DNA from: Heliocidaris erythrogramma
Taxonomy: Eukaryota > Echinodermata > Echinoidea > Camarodonta > Echinometridae
Assembly (NCBI GenBank): GCA_025617745.1
Contig: CM046869.1
Coordinates: 17,748,994-17,812,993, forward strand
Direction: 5' to 3'
DNA: 64,000 nt
Part shown: one piece after another, positions 1 through 12,964 of the stretch
Layout: each line of letters starts with the position of its first letter
Position numbering within the stretch: the first letter of the stretch is position 1
The notes under the pieces: generated by a model
Seen by the model: the letters and a program-made list of their open reading frames with translations, nothing else
What the model was told of the DNA's origin: nothing
Database searches by the model: none
Translations under genes and position numbers: made by a program

Positions 1-260
1 AAAAAATCTGATTACCACAGGACGACTTTCGGAGGGGAGGTATCCGGAATCTAGGCTTCGCACGATCTTTGTTAGATAGTAACTTGTTGGATTTGTATGA
101 TATCTGTATGTGGTAATGATCATACGGTGGTAATGATGATACTACTGTGCTAATGTGGTAATGTCTAGAATGCTCAACTGGGGGAGTTAACTGTAACTTA
201 CAGGAATATCATTCTCTCTTGCCTATACCACAATTAAATACACGGGAATGCCCCCTTCTA

Positions 261-293
<33 letters not shown>

Positions 294-620
294 TTCTCTC
301 ACCCCTTTCTCTCTCTCTCTCTCTCTCCCACACCTCTCCCCTCTCCCCTCCCCTCCCCCTCTCCCTTTTCCCCTTTCTTTATTCTCTTTGTTTCACATTT
401 TATTATCTCCATTTTTGAAAATTTTAATCATCTCTTAACACGCACTTCAATCACTTTGCATCTAAAACTTTACTCTAATACTATACACCTTTTTTATTTT
501 TCCGTTCAACACAAGGAGAGATGAAGAAGCCACTGGTGTTAACAAGGTTCACTGCAGTATAGCACAGATATAAGCAACCTTATTTTTCTGTCCACTTTTC
601 GGCTATAAAAAAGACATACC
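1..620. other. single-copy DNA with a CT-rich block
   Basis: No gene recognised. Positions 255-375 are pyrimidine-only (CT)n and CCT-like sequence; the small open frame across it is Leu/Ser low complexity. The flanks are AT-rich. Confidence 0.7.
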
Positions 621-684
621 CAAGAAAGAATGAAAGAGAAGCCACCTCCATTCTTGGAGGTGGCTTCTCTTTCATTCTTTCTTG
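621..684. repeat. perfect 30-bp inverted repeat with a 4-base loop
   Basis: The left arm is 621-650, the loop ttct is 651-654 and the right arm is 655-684. The arms are perfect reverse complements over 30 bp. The arm begins CAAGAAAGAATGAAAGAGAA and ends GCCACCTCCA. Loop and stem are too short and too perfect for a typical animal microRNA precursor; a template-switch event or an assembly fold-back would both give this. Confidence 0.95.
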
Positions 685-688
685 AAAA

Positions 689-721
<33 letters not shown>

Positions 722-931
722 GATAGAAAGGAGTTGTTGTGTGCCTGTGTCAACACAAGATTATGCGAGTTTGTCCCGGGGAGTTGAGGCGGTCGTTTCT
801 CCTACCGCTCGGCCGTGTAAAGTGTCGAGAAGCTCGCCTGCGGGCTGCTGCTCAGTTCACCAGTCTACCATTGGAGTAGAGACTCTCCTATGTGAGACAT
901 GGTGACAATCTTTTCCCTCAGCTCAATCGCT

Positions 932-974
932 GATTGGCCAATCGTCGCTCTTGTGATGTCATCGTCGTGACTCA
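932..974. promoter_or_regulatory. clustered CCAAT-palindrome, CRE-like and AP-1-like sites
   Basis: Within 43 bp are GATTGGCCAATC (932-943, a perfect palindrome with CCAAT on both strands), TGATGTCATC (954-963, CRE/ATF-like) and TGACTCA (968-974, AP-1 consensus). The surrounding 760-1040 is GC-richer than its flanks. NF-Y, CREB/ATF and AP-1 commonly bind such sites in promoters. No transcript start is visible, and the nearest open frame begins 330 bp to the right. Confidence 0.35.
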
Positions 975-1302
975 TTTACATAACAAAACATCACCTGGGC
1001 GTCATTACGACAGGTTGGACATGGCCCGTTTTTTCTTCTTCGTGTCTTCTTGTGTGACATGGGGCAAATGCTCTGCGGAAACACCTAAAACCACCTCCAT
1101 GGACGTCTCATAACCCTGTCAAATTATGGGGTCATCCATACAAAATTCATCTTTTAACTTCTACATTCTTCGCAAACAAAACGCCAATCGCAGAAAGCCT
1201 TTGGCTTGATTTGTTTACAGTTGATACTTCCATGTAACATATTATTAACTCTAACCACAAGCTTCTTTTAAATACATGTAAATATTTCTAATTAAAGACT
1301 AA

Positions 1303-1728
1303 ATGGCATTTCCGTATTCCAATATGCTAAAGACGTGCTTGTCAATGCTTAAGGATGAAAACTACCAAGCTGTGTCAGTTCTGGTACCGTTCTCCATACC
1401 TCGAGTCGAACGTCACAAAATAGCCATGAAGGACGTTGATGTAAATTGGGAGACGTATATTAATCCTCTGACTTCTCACCAAGATCTGTCAGCGCTGGCT
1501 GTATTAAGCGATGACATACAACTCCTGCACCTAGATTCGGATCCCCTCGATGGGCAAGAGCCTTGTTTGGAAAGACAACAAACTTACTCTCATCCTTCTG
1601 TTTATTGCGTTCTATCCCCCATACAGGTAGATCCCAGCCATCGGAGTACAGTGGTCAAAGACCGTGAAATTAAACCAAAAGCCATCCGGAACATTAAACA
1701 AACATCAAACTGTAACCATAAGAAATAA
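1303..1728 (+). CDS. hypothetical open frame, 141 codons, unrecognised
   Basis: An ATG-initiated frame of 141 codons that is not low complexity, unlike most long frames in this window. No domain is recognised. A possible splice donor, CATACAG|gtagat, lies inside it near 1626, so 1303-1626 could be an exon. The site cluster at 932-974 is upstream. A frame of this length is close to what chance gives in 64 kb of AT-rich DNA, so the evidence for a real gene is weak. Confidence 0.2.
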   Translation: MAFPYSNMLKTCLSMLKDENYQAVSVLVPFSIPRVERHKIAMKDVDVNWETYINPLTSHQDLSALAVLSDDIQLLHLDSDPLDGQEPCLERQQTYSHPSVYCVLSPIQVDPSHRSTVVKDREIKPKAIRNIKQTSNCNHKK

Positions 1729-3530
1729 CAAAGAAAGATAGAGGAGAGTCGTAGTTTGTATCAATTTTATGACGAAAGTAACAAGGCCGTGCTGAGGACA
1801 GCATTCGTAATTCGAACCTTGCACTTTCCTTTGGCTGTCTATGGACAACCAAGGCAGGTTTCCTCATCTCACTACGGCGTGTGTCGAACATCCTCATCTC
1901 GAATTTATACACTTTGTGTTTTTCACAAAATGCAATATATGTAAATGATATGACTTTAGATGTGGGATTTTGTCTATCAAATGGTTGTCCCACTAACCAC
2001 GTGGTATCGACAGATATCACGTAATTCGCTGTCCATGTGCGTTTTAGAAACACATGTATTTTTTCTGGAGAGACACCTTATATACCTATAAAGAGATTGT
2101 ATGGATAGAGAGCTTGTAAAATATCCGTAAAGACACTCCATCTTATGTGACAAAGCTCTAGAAAAGAGAATATGATTTGTTAAGTGAATAGGCGATGGAT
2201 TTCTTTGAGCAAAACTGGCTCGTCAGAGAGAATATACATATACATACTCATACAAAATATACATACACGAGCTATATGATGAAGGGAAATGGAGCTTGAA
2301 GAGGGGATTCTGTAAGTCATGCAGGCAAAAATTACTTCCAGTCCTTTATTAGATTAGGAATATCGGTCAAGTCTTCTCTATAGGTGATAAGCCCATAACA
2401 TTAATGACTTATTCACCGAAACAGATTATGAAGAAATACTTTCAATGAAGAGTAATTATTCATATTAGTAAACCATGCATTGGAATCTTAAATTGGACTT
2501 CGATCTGAGGTTCAAAACCTAGAATCTCCATCAAACGTATACTCTTTAAACTTTAAGCAGTAAAGCCAAATCCATTTATTAGAGCCACGAAAGCAATGTG
2601 CTGCTGGTGGGCATTGCATTTTGTTTTTCCAAAACATTATGTCGCGAACTAAAACGAACTAAACGAAAATGTGGCGCCTGGTTCTTAAACCCTATATCCT
2701 ACGTCGGATGGCACTACAAGAACGTCTATCCTCGCGAACCCCTCTGGCTCCAGCAATATCATATTGCGATTGTGTTTTTGACGGTATTGACTTTCGCGAA
2801 ATATCGTGTGAGGGTCGCCTGTCAGTTCGCAGATTCCTCGGATACGTGTGTGACCCAAGGGCGAGGGAATGATGGATGAAAATATGGACGCGAATCAGCT
2901 AAAAGTGTATCAATCATTTTGTAGCCCCGGAGAAATAAAATGGCGGAAACTCGGTGGGTCTTTGATTCTGGCGCAGGTTGTGTTACTGCTCCGATTAACT
3001 GAAAGTGGTACAAATCTTCAAGTATTTAAGTAACCATGGTTGCAAGTGTGACCATTGAATTATTTTCCAGACAATTTACAATCAGAATTGATTTATAAGA
3101 AGAGGCACTTTCAATTTCAAAACGTTAAACACCAGTCCTGACTGAACTTCGTCAGTAATTTTTTGGCGAATGAATTTTCCACATGCTATAAAATCGGCCG
3201 TGAACATACTGTAAAATCCCAATAACTTAGTTATATAAGTTTTATCATTTTTTCAGTACGTTTTCGTGCAAACCAAGCCCTCATACAAAGCACGAGGAAT
3301 AGCCATGAAGAAAGATGGGTGTCGGCTGTCAATAATTATGTAAAAATGATGAAAAGTGAGCAGATTTGGCGGTATTTGATGCAGACATGAGATAATCTTC
3401 GAGAGATTCGACATGAGTTTTCTTTGAACCTGGATGGGAATTCGAGACTTATCTCTATAATCAACGGATCTATGTCACTCTGTTACCTAATATTTTCTAC
3501 CCCAATTCTACCTCAATTCATTATCTTACC
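1729..3530. other. single-copy DNA, nothing recognised
   Basis: AT-rich DNA without a recognisable exon, repeat or element. Short open frames overlap on both strands and resemble no known family. Confidence 0.6.
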
Positions 3531-3537
3531 ACTCTGT

Positions 3538-3838
3538 CTCTCACTCACTCTCTCTCTCTTTCTCTCTCTCTCTCACTCTCTTTCTCTCTCTCTCACTCGT
3601 ATGTTCTGGATCCCTGTAGAAGTAGTTACTCCCAAGCTTAATATCACCATTTCACCATTCCGGAAATTTAGGTTACAGTCTTGTTCTTTTCTATTTAGAA
3701 ACCTATTTTAGTCTAACACATACTCACACTCACACACCCTCTGTCTCTCTCTGTTTCTCTCTCTGTCTCTCTCTGTCTTTGTCTCTCTATCCCCCCGCTC
3801 TCTCTCTCTCTCTCTCTCTCTCTCCCTGTCTCTCTCTC
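3538..3838. repeat. two CT microsatellite blocks
   Basis: Blocks 3538-3599 and 3738-3838 are imperfect (CT)n with CA and TG interruptions, separated by 140 bp of unique sequence. Confidence 0.9.
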
Positions 3839-6413
3839 TTATCATAATCATCATGGTAAAACTTAACACACTGAAATATTTTACAAAATGGACTGTAACA
3901 CCCACCCATCCCCTATTTAGGGGCGTATGGAATCTTTGGAAAAAATAATCCTTAGTTATCACAGGGCAGTTCTAATGGGAGAATGTACGTGTGACTCGGG
4001 TCTTAGGCAGATAATACCGTATACTTGACATCTTTTCACTCCATTGCACAGGTAATAACTTCTCCAGGATTAGGACGCCATTGATTGCATGCAGTGGTAT
4101 ATTGTCAGACAGAGTGTGATAGAAACAGAGAAAATAGGTTTTAAATATACCCGTGGGTGGATCAAGGCTTATGCATACAAAATGGGGCACAATCCCCCAA
4201 GCCTACACAATGAAAATGGGAATTTTTAAAAATGTGTATTACTTTAGGTATGCAAATTTGGTTTTCAAAATGGTGAGGCACGGGTGGGACGTGCCCTCTT
4301 AAATGCGACACTGAATATACCCCTAGCTGAGCTATAATTCTGGACTTTGAATTATTGCTGATCAGTAGGCGAGTATAGTATAATATATCCCAAAAGAAAT
4401 CTAAACGGGCATTATAAACATTAATTCCCTCTTCTTATGTCGCCATTTTGAGCTCACCCAGAGATGATTAAGACCTTTAAAAGTACATTCTTCTTCTATT
4501 TCAATGGAGAATACAGAGTATTGTTTAAGGGAGGGAAGAAAAACGAAGAATTGCTGTCAGGCAACTCACCATGCGAGCTAAGACACCCCAGTCATACCAG
4601 GGCGAAAAAACAGACGTCTGTCTGTGCTGAGCACGGCTGGGTAGCGGGGCCGCTGCTCAAGCGTATCACTCGGTCGCACTTCGCTGGGCCAGGGCCGGCG
4701 GTGCAGCCGTCCAGTGTTCCGCTCGGTAGAACATACCCTGCGGGGTGCATATGCTCACGTGTGCTAAACGCTTCTCGCTTTCATTGAACGTCAAGTGAGA
4801 AAGCTTTCTAAGAATACACCTGTCATTTCAGACTGGTTTATAATCTTTTACCTTTTCTTCATGATTTCTTTTATTCTGTAGGTAAGAAGCGGATAGCAAA
4901 AGACCTTAGAAATTACTGAAGCTTTTTGGGTGCTCATTGTGAAAATAACGAAGGTATACAAAATCATATTGGACCAATTAAATTGCAACTTATTTTCCTA
5001 ATTTTCATATTTTTCGACGCTTTGTGATTGTCAGTATTCGGGACTTTATCGCACTTATAAATAGATGGAAAATAAAGATTTCGGGTAAAGCAAATAACAC
5101 CAGTGGCGTCAAACACACAAACCAACGACTTGCTTTAGATCAAAATATTGTTTTTCCTAATACGACGCCCATGGTTTAAGATATTGAACATAATAATATT
5201 ATTATTTGATCCGAAATGGTCCATGGCAGATATCACATCCTATAAGAATGAATTGGAAACATTTTAACGTAACGATGCATATTCATTGCCATTGTAGTAT
5301 CTAATGAAACTGAGATTAACTGAAAATGAATTTACTCGATTTTCATTTTATTTATTTCTTTGTTAAACAGGTTTTTATTTTTAAGGGTATACGTGTGCAT
5401 GTGTTTAGCTTTCTTGTTTGCCAAATGGCAGGTATTGTATAATGGTGAGTTAATATTTTATAAAAGTGAAGCGAAGGAAAATTTATGTTAATATTGGACT
5501 CTTCTTCTGTAGTTGATTTGCCTTCAATGTGATTAAATCAAAGCTGTAGGTCCTCTATGTGATTAAGATTAATGAATTTTCACGTAAAGTAAACTTAAAA
5601 ATTAATTCGCTGTCTTTCTGCAAGTTAATTAAGAGATGGTGAAAATTCTCAATAAGTTCATATCTTCCGAAGAAGTATAAAAGTCCATGAAGTTTGATAA
5701 CTCTTATGTTTACTCTTGCAGATATATCTTTACTTTTAGGAGCTAGAGGGAGACTTGTAGACATTCAAATACAAATTAAGACAGATGTAGATAGATAAAG
5801 ATTAGACGCTAAGACTTATCTTTTTAAGATTGCAAGATATGATCGTCTGCTAACATTTTATTTGGCGTCTCGTTCTCTATTCTCCACATTTTATCATCAT
5901 TTCCGTGCGCCTGCATAATGACTTTAATTTGAGTATAACATAGAAATGGCACATTGTTCTTTGTATATGTAGATATTCTTTCGAATTAATTTTAATTGAA
6001 TGGTAAATCTTTGAACAAGCGATAATAATCTCTCTCTCGCATTTACGGCCACTTTGTATCTCTGCCTTTGTTTCCCGCCAACAAAAATGTTTATCTTTCT
6101 TTCCAGACGTATATGCACACGGGCCATCCATGCAAGCCGGTCTCCTCTTATTTGTCGACCCGCGACAATAGCAATATGCCACAGCCGAGTGCTAGATAAA
6201 CTTTAATCACGGCGGTTTTGTTTTTCCATCAATAGCCCACTGGACTTTAGACTGAGGGGGAGCCTGTATATAACACGTGGAGGTTTGCTTTTCGAGGGAC
6301 TCGCTTGGGCGTTTTATACGCCTTGTTACATTGCTGTGGAGAGGGGATGCAAACACGGATGTAAGACAATCAATCTTTGGAAATCAGTCGCTGCACTACA
6401 TGGCAAGCAACAA
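3839..6413. other. single-copy DNA with one MITE-end fragment
   Basis: Mostly AT-rich. At 4579-4600 the plus strand reads AAGACACCCCAGTCATACCA, which matches the terminal motif of the elements at 6414 and 46895. The GC-richer stretch 4600-4790 has no recognised exon. A short gggacgtgccc motif at 4285-4303 resembles the G/C-run relics listed elsewhere. Confidence 0.55.
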
Positions 6414-6553
6414 GATAATACCCCAGTCACACCAGACCGTCAACAGACCAACAACCTACCAAAAACATATTGCATTACTTCTATATACTGGTCAAAATTT
6501 TGGCAATTATTGGGCGGTTTGTAGTCGGTCTGGGTGTGGCAGGGTTGTTAAGC
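6414..6553. mobile_element. short inverted-repeat MITE, CCCCAGTCACACC family
   Basis: The left end reads TACCCCAGTCACACCAGACC and the reverse complement of the right end reads AACCCTGCCACACCCAGACC, giving degenerate terminal inverted repeats of about 35 bp over a ~140-bp element. Internal CAACAGACCAACAACC resembles the 11-bp units of the copy at 46895-47068. It is non-coding; no clear target duplication was seen. Confidence 0.6.
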
Positions 6554-6973
6554 CCATCCTAGAATCAGACTTATCTTTAAAGTGATACGGTGTCGCTAAA
6601 ATTGACGATTTATTTCAATAAGAGTTATTCTTGACATGGGTTTATATTTTGTATAGTACTCAGTAATAATGAAAAACGAGGATCTTATAATTTGAAAGTC
6701 AAATACGGTCTCTTTCTTTGGCTTTTTTTTTACTAGGAAGGCTACCGTATGATTAAGAAAACACAAAATATGAAGAAATTTTTTTGTCATCTATATCTGT
6801 ATAGACTCTAGTTGAGGATGAATATTTATTTCTCGCTGATGTAAGATAAGAATGATACGGATCGGGTTTGGATTAATATCTGAGCCGTTTCCCGCCTTGC
6901 TGGAAAGCCGTAGTGTTGAAGTCCTTTGTAAACACCACACATTTAGGTTAATGATGGGACTAAGGAAGATCTT

Positions 6974-7013
<40 letters not shown>

Positions 7014-8709
7014 ACTCCTTTTGTCTCTGCCGCTCTATCATCCCTTCTCTCTTCCATCCTTCTCTTTCACTTTATTCACTGTTATGTTCCCCATAATATT
7101 CAGGTATCTGATACTAGTATGCATTTCTCTCTCCCTGATATTGCTATTATGCTCGAGTCCATTTTTCTCTTTACCTCTTTTTTTGATGTTGGAATATTTC
7201 TACAACTTTCTTTCTACCCGTGATTTTTCATTAATATTCATTTTGTCCATCTCCACTCTTTCTCTTCTATCATCATTAATTACCCACACTCGATCCCCTT
7301 TCTATCATAATCTCTAGCCCATCTTTCTTTCTGTCTTCCTTCCTTTCTTTTTTTTCTCTCTCTCTCTCCCTCTCTCCTTACTTCTTCCCCTATCTTCCTC
7401 TTTCTCTCCTTCTCTCTACCTCTCTTTTTCTTCCACTCTCCCTATACCGGTACCTTTAGATAGATATTAGATATCCTGCCTCTCTTTCCACCTTGTTTCT
7501 CCTCTATCATTCCATCTCTCCATCTCCCCAACTCCCCTCCCCCTCCATCTCTCTCTCTCTCTTTCTCTCTGAGTCTCTTTACCTCTCTTTAACACTCTCC
7601 ATCAGGTGTGAAATTCAGAATTGTCACGATCAGTCACCCCGTCACAAGGTTCTGACTTATCATCATATCTGGACCCCGGGTGATAAATGCCAGAATCAAT
7701 ACGAGGGTCCTTCAATGTTACGCTGCCTCGGCTTATTACAAATCGCCGTCGTCGGCTTGAGAGGGTTCCAAGTCACTTTATTAGAAAAATCCCTTCTTCC
7801 CTCTCTTTTCTGTCTCACCTACGTGTATCTTACTCTCTCTCTATCTATCTATCTATCTCTTTCTCTCTCTCTCTCCCTCTCTCTGTCTCTCTCTCTGTCT
7901 CTTTCTCTGTCTGTCTGTCTCCATCTATCTTGTATCTCCCCCTCAGTCAACATTATATCGCTGATCTGCCCACCTTATATCTTTCTCCTCATCCTTCCTT
8001 TCTCACTCTCCCCCTCTCCAATGAAGTTTATCAAATACCATTCTTCCATTCCCAGAATTCCGTTTGCCAATACTTCGATTTCTATCTTATCCCACCTTCA
8101 GATTTTTTTTAAATCTCCTTTTTATATCAAATATTTTCGTTTGATTTCTCTTTCACTGTTCCCTTTTGTCAGTGTTTGCATTTCATGTCACATAAAATAA
8201 TATTTTATACTGAGTATGTGTCACATTCAGTATCTCTACTGGTTTACATCATGCTTATTATTCAGTGTAGGTTGGTAAATCTTTGATATGTCATGCTTTC
8301 TTTGATAAATGAATAAAAACCATCTCACCACCACATACATAAACCAATCCAATATCATCGTTGCTATAGCAATATACTATGTACAATACTTTGAACAGTG
8401 TAAAACACTTCTGAAAATATTTTCAGGAACAGTATATGGATGTATTTTCGTTGGTAGTTTTTCATCTGATCTGAAATTATTGCGTCTTTCGATCTAACTT
8501 TTGGCACATCCAATAAAAAATATCCCTTTTTGTTCTCCTTTTCACAAGGATTTATCCATGCTGGTCGGAGCGCAAGCGGTGTGAGCGCGGGAGAGGCAAT
8601 ATCCGGCGTAGCTTGAGCACGGCTTTCCGTTTTGTGTATATTGCGAGGACGGCTGAATTAAAGTTGGCTTGATGAAGCTACATCGGCTCATCATCCCCCC
8701 CCCCCCCCT

Positions 8710-8746
<37 letters not shown>

Positions 8747-9095
8747 CATGTTCGCTCTCCCACTCACCTCTCAATCTCTCCCCACCATTTGCAATCTATG
8801 TAACTCATTTATTTCTGGCGCTTTCTGTGTTTCTATGCGTGCCTCTGTCTCTAATATCTCTCCACTTTCTTTCTCTCTTCTCTTTCTCTACCCCCCCCCC
8901 CCTCTCTCTCTCTCTCTCTCCCTCTATCATGTATCTCCCCCTCTATGTTCCCTTCTCTCTTTCTCTGTGTCTTAATCTACCTATCTGTCATTCAATTTTT
9001 GTAATTTTTCATCCTCGGGATTCATTAACTCCGAGGCTGGTGCATGACGATGTATACTACGCACATTATGTTCAGTTTATTTGATGTTGATGACT
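6554..9095. repeat. pyrimidine-rich tract with many CT microsatellites
   Basis: CT or CTTT arrays lie at 6971-7012, 7320-7440, 7545-7590, 7830-7920, 8696-8745 and 8893-8924, embedded in C/T-biased sequence from about 6970 to 9000. Open frames of up to 235 codons here are Leu/Ser/Phe repeats and not genes. The GC-richer bit at 8555-8630 has no recognised feature. Confidence 0.85.
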
Positions 9096-9679
9096 TTAAA
9101 GGGAAATCCAACCTTAATAGCAAGTTGCTTTGAAAGAAAGAGGAAAAATCAGAGAAGCAGATTGGTTAAAGTTTGAACGAAATCGGACAAGCAATAAGAA
9201 AGTTATAAATTTTTGAAAGTTGTAATCACTATATACATATGGGAATTTTAAATTGGCCGAATAGGTAATGTCACTGTGATGTAGCTGTGGACAACTCCCC
9301 CATTCGCTCCAACACACAAAATGACTAAAATGTCATTTTTTATCAAAATGTATTACTCAGTAGGATCTTTTTCTTTCATGAAGACCTATAACAATATGCT
9401 ATCTCCAATATGTTTTTGAGTACTGCCCCGAGGGTAAAAGCGCCTCGAAGAAAAACAACAAACAATCATGACAAACGGGAGAGTTGTCCACAAATATGTC
9501 ACAATCGACTCACCAAATTGCCAGTTTGAGATTCGTATAGATGTAGTGATCTCATTTTTCAAACACCCGTAACTTTCTTAGTCCTTGTCTGATTTCTTTC
9601 AAACTTGCACAGCCCTGTTTTTCTTATTTTTCTGCCTTCACACAAATCATCTTATTACCAAGGTTGGATTGCCCTTTAA
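9096..9679. mobile_element. TTAA-flanked MITE with ~205-bp inverted arms
   Basis: The element is 9100-9675 (576 bp), flanked by TTAA at 9096-9099 and 9676-9679. It begins AGGGAAATCCAACCTT and the reverse complement of its end begins AGGGCAATCCAACCTTGG. The arms (9100-9308 and 9468-9675) stay alignable through gtggacaact, with several indels, leaving a short centre. The TTAA duplication is that of piggyBac-like elements, though other families also use it, so the family is not fixed. No transposase is present, so it is non-autonomous. Related arms occur at 45159-45635 and 48060-48190. Confidence 0.85.
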
Positions 9680-12600
9680 GGATCTAACAAACTCATAAAA
9701 CACACAATTTGAAAAATAAAAAAATCTTGAATAAAAGCGTTAAAACACCTAAAGAGGACAGCTTCATGACGTATAACATGTTTTGACTCCGAGCAGAACA
9801 AAAGCTTGCCTGTTCTATTATCATGCAGGTTTCAAAAATACCAGCGTTTCTATTATGAAATAGCCCCATTCCAAATTTCATCATGACCTTTTAGAATATG
9901 AATATCACTTTGTTAAAATGAGACAAGAATTTAGATCAACTATTTGTCTTGATTTTCGTCGTTTGTGTAATGTTAATAGACGCTTCTGACTGATCCATGA
10001 TACGTGCGCGTTTGATCCTCAACTTTTGTCTTGTGTTCAAACCACGGCTTTTTATTTTAAAAATACGGCCTTCTCGATGGATAACAAGGGTTATAATGTA
10101 GGCAGGCAATTTCAGCTCATCTTACATTTCCCCCAATATCTATCGCTTTTCGATGTGAAAGAGATAAATGGAGGTGGAACAAAACTGCAACACGTATTTT
10201 TCGAGCTGTATTTACGGAGCGGATGCGCAGCGACATCGCATGCACGGGTTTTTAAGAATTGCGATTAAGATGAGGAAAATGCTAGTAGGCCTATTTACCC
10301 CGAAAGAGAAAACACGTTTCTTAGAAACACGCTCTTTTCTATTTGTTTCCTGAACCTTTAAATGTGAATGAATTCAAAGAAACAAAAAGATCAGGAATCC
10401 GCAAAATATTCTTTATTTTCAGTCGACTCCTCGTACACGAATCCTTTTTATATTGTGCCCATCACGAATTATACGCTATTTTCGATGCGCGGAGTATTGA
10501 AATCATTGCGGGCTTATCTTATAGGGCGGAAGGTCAAATAATTCGAGCGATGCGTGCTGATATTAAGTAAGAAGATTTGAAACTTGTCCAATTTGATTTT
10601 ATTCAAGGAGGAGACGCTTAATTGCAAAGTTGTACAATGATGGACTTGTTTGTAAATATTGCAAAATTTAGTATTTGTTGTGATCCAACTCAAACAAAAT
10701 AACTCAACACCATAGTTACTGAGAAATTTAAACAAAATTTTAGTAGAGAGAATACATTCGTGATTGAGATAACATTCTAAAATCAAATAACAACCAACCA
10801 TTGATTGAACTTGTATGAGCATTCTGGCACGGTATTGAATATTTCCCATTTTTGTTCAGTTCCTTTTTGATATACAGTTTTTTTTTGTTTTGCTTTTGAT
10901 CGTTTATCAATCCGTGCATACGGAAAATATCAGAAAACGCTCATGTGATTAATGGTGAGCAAGATTTCCGCCTTAGTTCCTCTTGAATATCAATGGTCCG
11001 AATCGCAAGTGGCCTCATATCTTAACCATTGTCAGCATTGATTTACTGTCTTTGCTGTTCCGCAACGGAGATACGGCCTCTTGGTCAGTGAAACCCCACT
11101 TATCCGGGTCCTCCACGAGACCTCATGTCACTCGAGCCAGCCCGGCCCGGGCGCGCCGGGGCTGAGGCGTCCTGCACTTCAAGTACCCAAGCTGTTTTAC
11201 TTCTCTCCGCTTCTCAAGCATCCCCTCAGAGTCGCATACGTGAGGACCTTATGAATAAGATTAATGGGTCGCCGAATATTCCAGGCAAGATGCGAATAGA
11301 AAACTATCGGCGTTGTAATCTTAGACGGCGCATAGTCGTAATCATCACCGGCTTAAGAAACTCAACAGGGCTAATGCCACAATTGCAGACGATATAAACT
11401 ACGACGTGTAATGCGCGCGGAAATTGATCGATATTTTCCTCCTTGAGATTACGCGGTTTTATACACTACTAGGCGTTTCCAATGATGCTGTGTAGGTATC
11501 AACATCATAATCACAATATTTGTAGGTTGTTGTAATTTTGTTCCTACCGACTTAACAATCCTGTAAATATCGCTAATTAAAAGTAGTTTTGTCAAAGTAG
11601 GTAGGTAAGCCGTGAAATAAATTTAAAAAAAAATCATTCTACGACGAATAATTCGGATTTGGTTATGTCTTTATTTACTCAACCGGAGAGAAAGAGAGAG
11701 AGGGGGGGGGGGGGGGGGGGGGGAGAATTGCGATATTTGCTACCTGTCCCTAACCTCGTCATTTCTTAATAAATAATTATAACCAAAGGGGGGGAATCCC
11801 TTTAATCCCAAGATAAGCACCAACGATCTGAAAACTATATCATGCTTCGTTTCGATTTTGTTCAAAAAGAAAACATTCAAGCAATATCTCTCAGACAATA
11901 AATTGTTCTCTCATTCCACCGGATAATGTCCCCAACACGCGACATGCATGCGTTTCTGAGGGCCAACGCGTGCAACAGCACACTATCCAGCAAATAGATA
12001 TGCACGTGGTCCCATCTACTGTATTCCATGTTGGGGCAAAAACTTCATGCCTGCACCTGTGGTGACAGCGCTATATGCATTATGTCTTCAAAGGGTAGTT
12101 GTCGTAGTACTAGAACATCGTGTGCTATGATGGAAAAATACACCCTACTCCTTTCAAACTATTTTTAAAAGCTTTGAAAGGTCCAGTGGAACTGGATTTG
12201 TGGCAAATATGAATGTTTTCATTACTATGTTGTCTCCTTTTTATGTAAATACATGAAAAGGAACACGACATGGTAAATGCCAAAGCAAAATAATGTAGGA
12301 ATTTTTAGACAATATTTCAAAGCATATAGGTTGGTACGCCTTATATCATTTCAATAATTGCTGGAGATATTGAAAATTTATTCATCAAAACAATCAATGC
12401 AAGTGAATTTTAGATCACATTTTTTAATCATTTTTATCACACTCTTAAAAAAAAAGAATTCACACAGCAGTCAAAAATATACCAAACTTCATATAATTTG
12501 CGGCTTCCTAACGTATACCTTTATAGCCTATACTTTCCAATTACAGTATACATGTTCTTTTCGTCCTTTTGCATGATAGATTGCATCATTTCAACCGCAT

Positions 12601-12927
12601 GCCAGACATCAGCAATAATTAAACCTCCCAGTACAGCTCCACTTCATATTAGTCAACACTAACCCACCCAGCCACCAACTCCAGCCATGTATTTTTATTT
12701 TTCCCCGCCAACAAATCACCAATACACCCACACGCACACAACCACCCTCGCACGCACGCACGCACGAATCGTTTATCGCATTATTTCGCATCCCTGTCGC
12801 CAATTGGGCTTTAACTCGATTTAATCAGATCTACCGAATAATACACCAGCGAAATCAGATCGCCAATAATTCTGCAGCGAGGAATTCCGTGCGCTAAATT
12901 AGCCCCGTCACATGAAGGACTAGCTCT
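9680..12927. other. single-copy DNA with a G run
   Basis: No gene recognised. A pure G run of 22 lies at 11702-11723 after a short GA stretch. The GC-rich patch 11090-11170 and the CGCA/CACG repeats near 12738-12768 carry no identifiable exon. Confidence 0.6.
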
Positions 12928-12928
12928 C

Positions 12929-12962
<34 letters not shown>
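12928..12962. repeat. CT microsatellite
   Basis: Nearly pure (CT)n of about 33 bp. Confidence 0.95.

Positions 12963-12964
<2 letters not shown>

Noticed and set aside
621-684. microRNA precursor
   Set aside because: A 4-base loop and perfect 30-bp stem do not match animal precursor geometry; kept as a hairpin only.
7493-8200. 235-codon frame
   Set aside because: Flanked and filled by CT microsatellite sequence; no domain and no homologue recognised.
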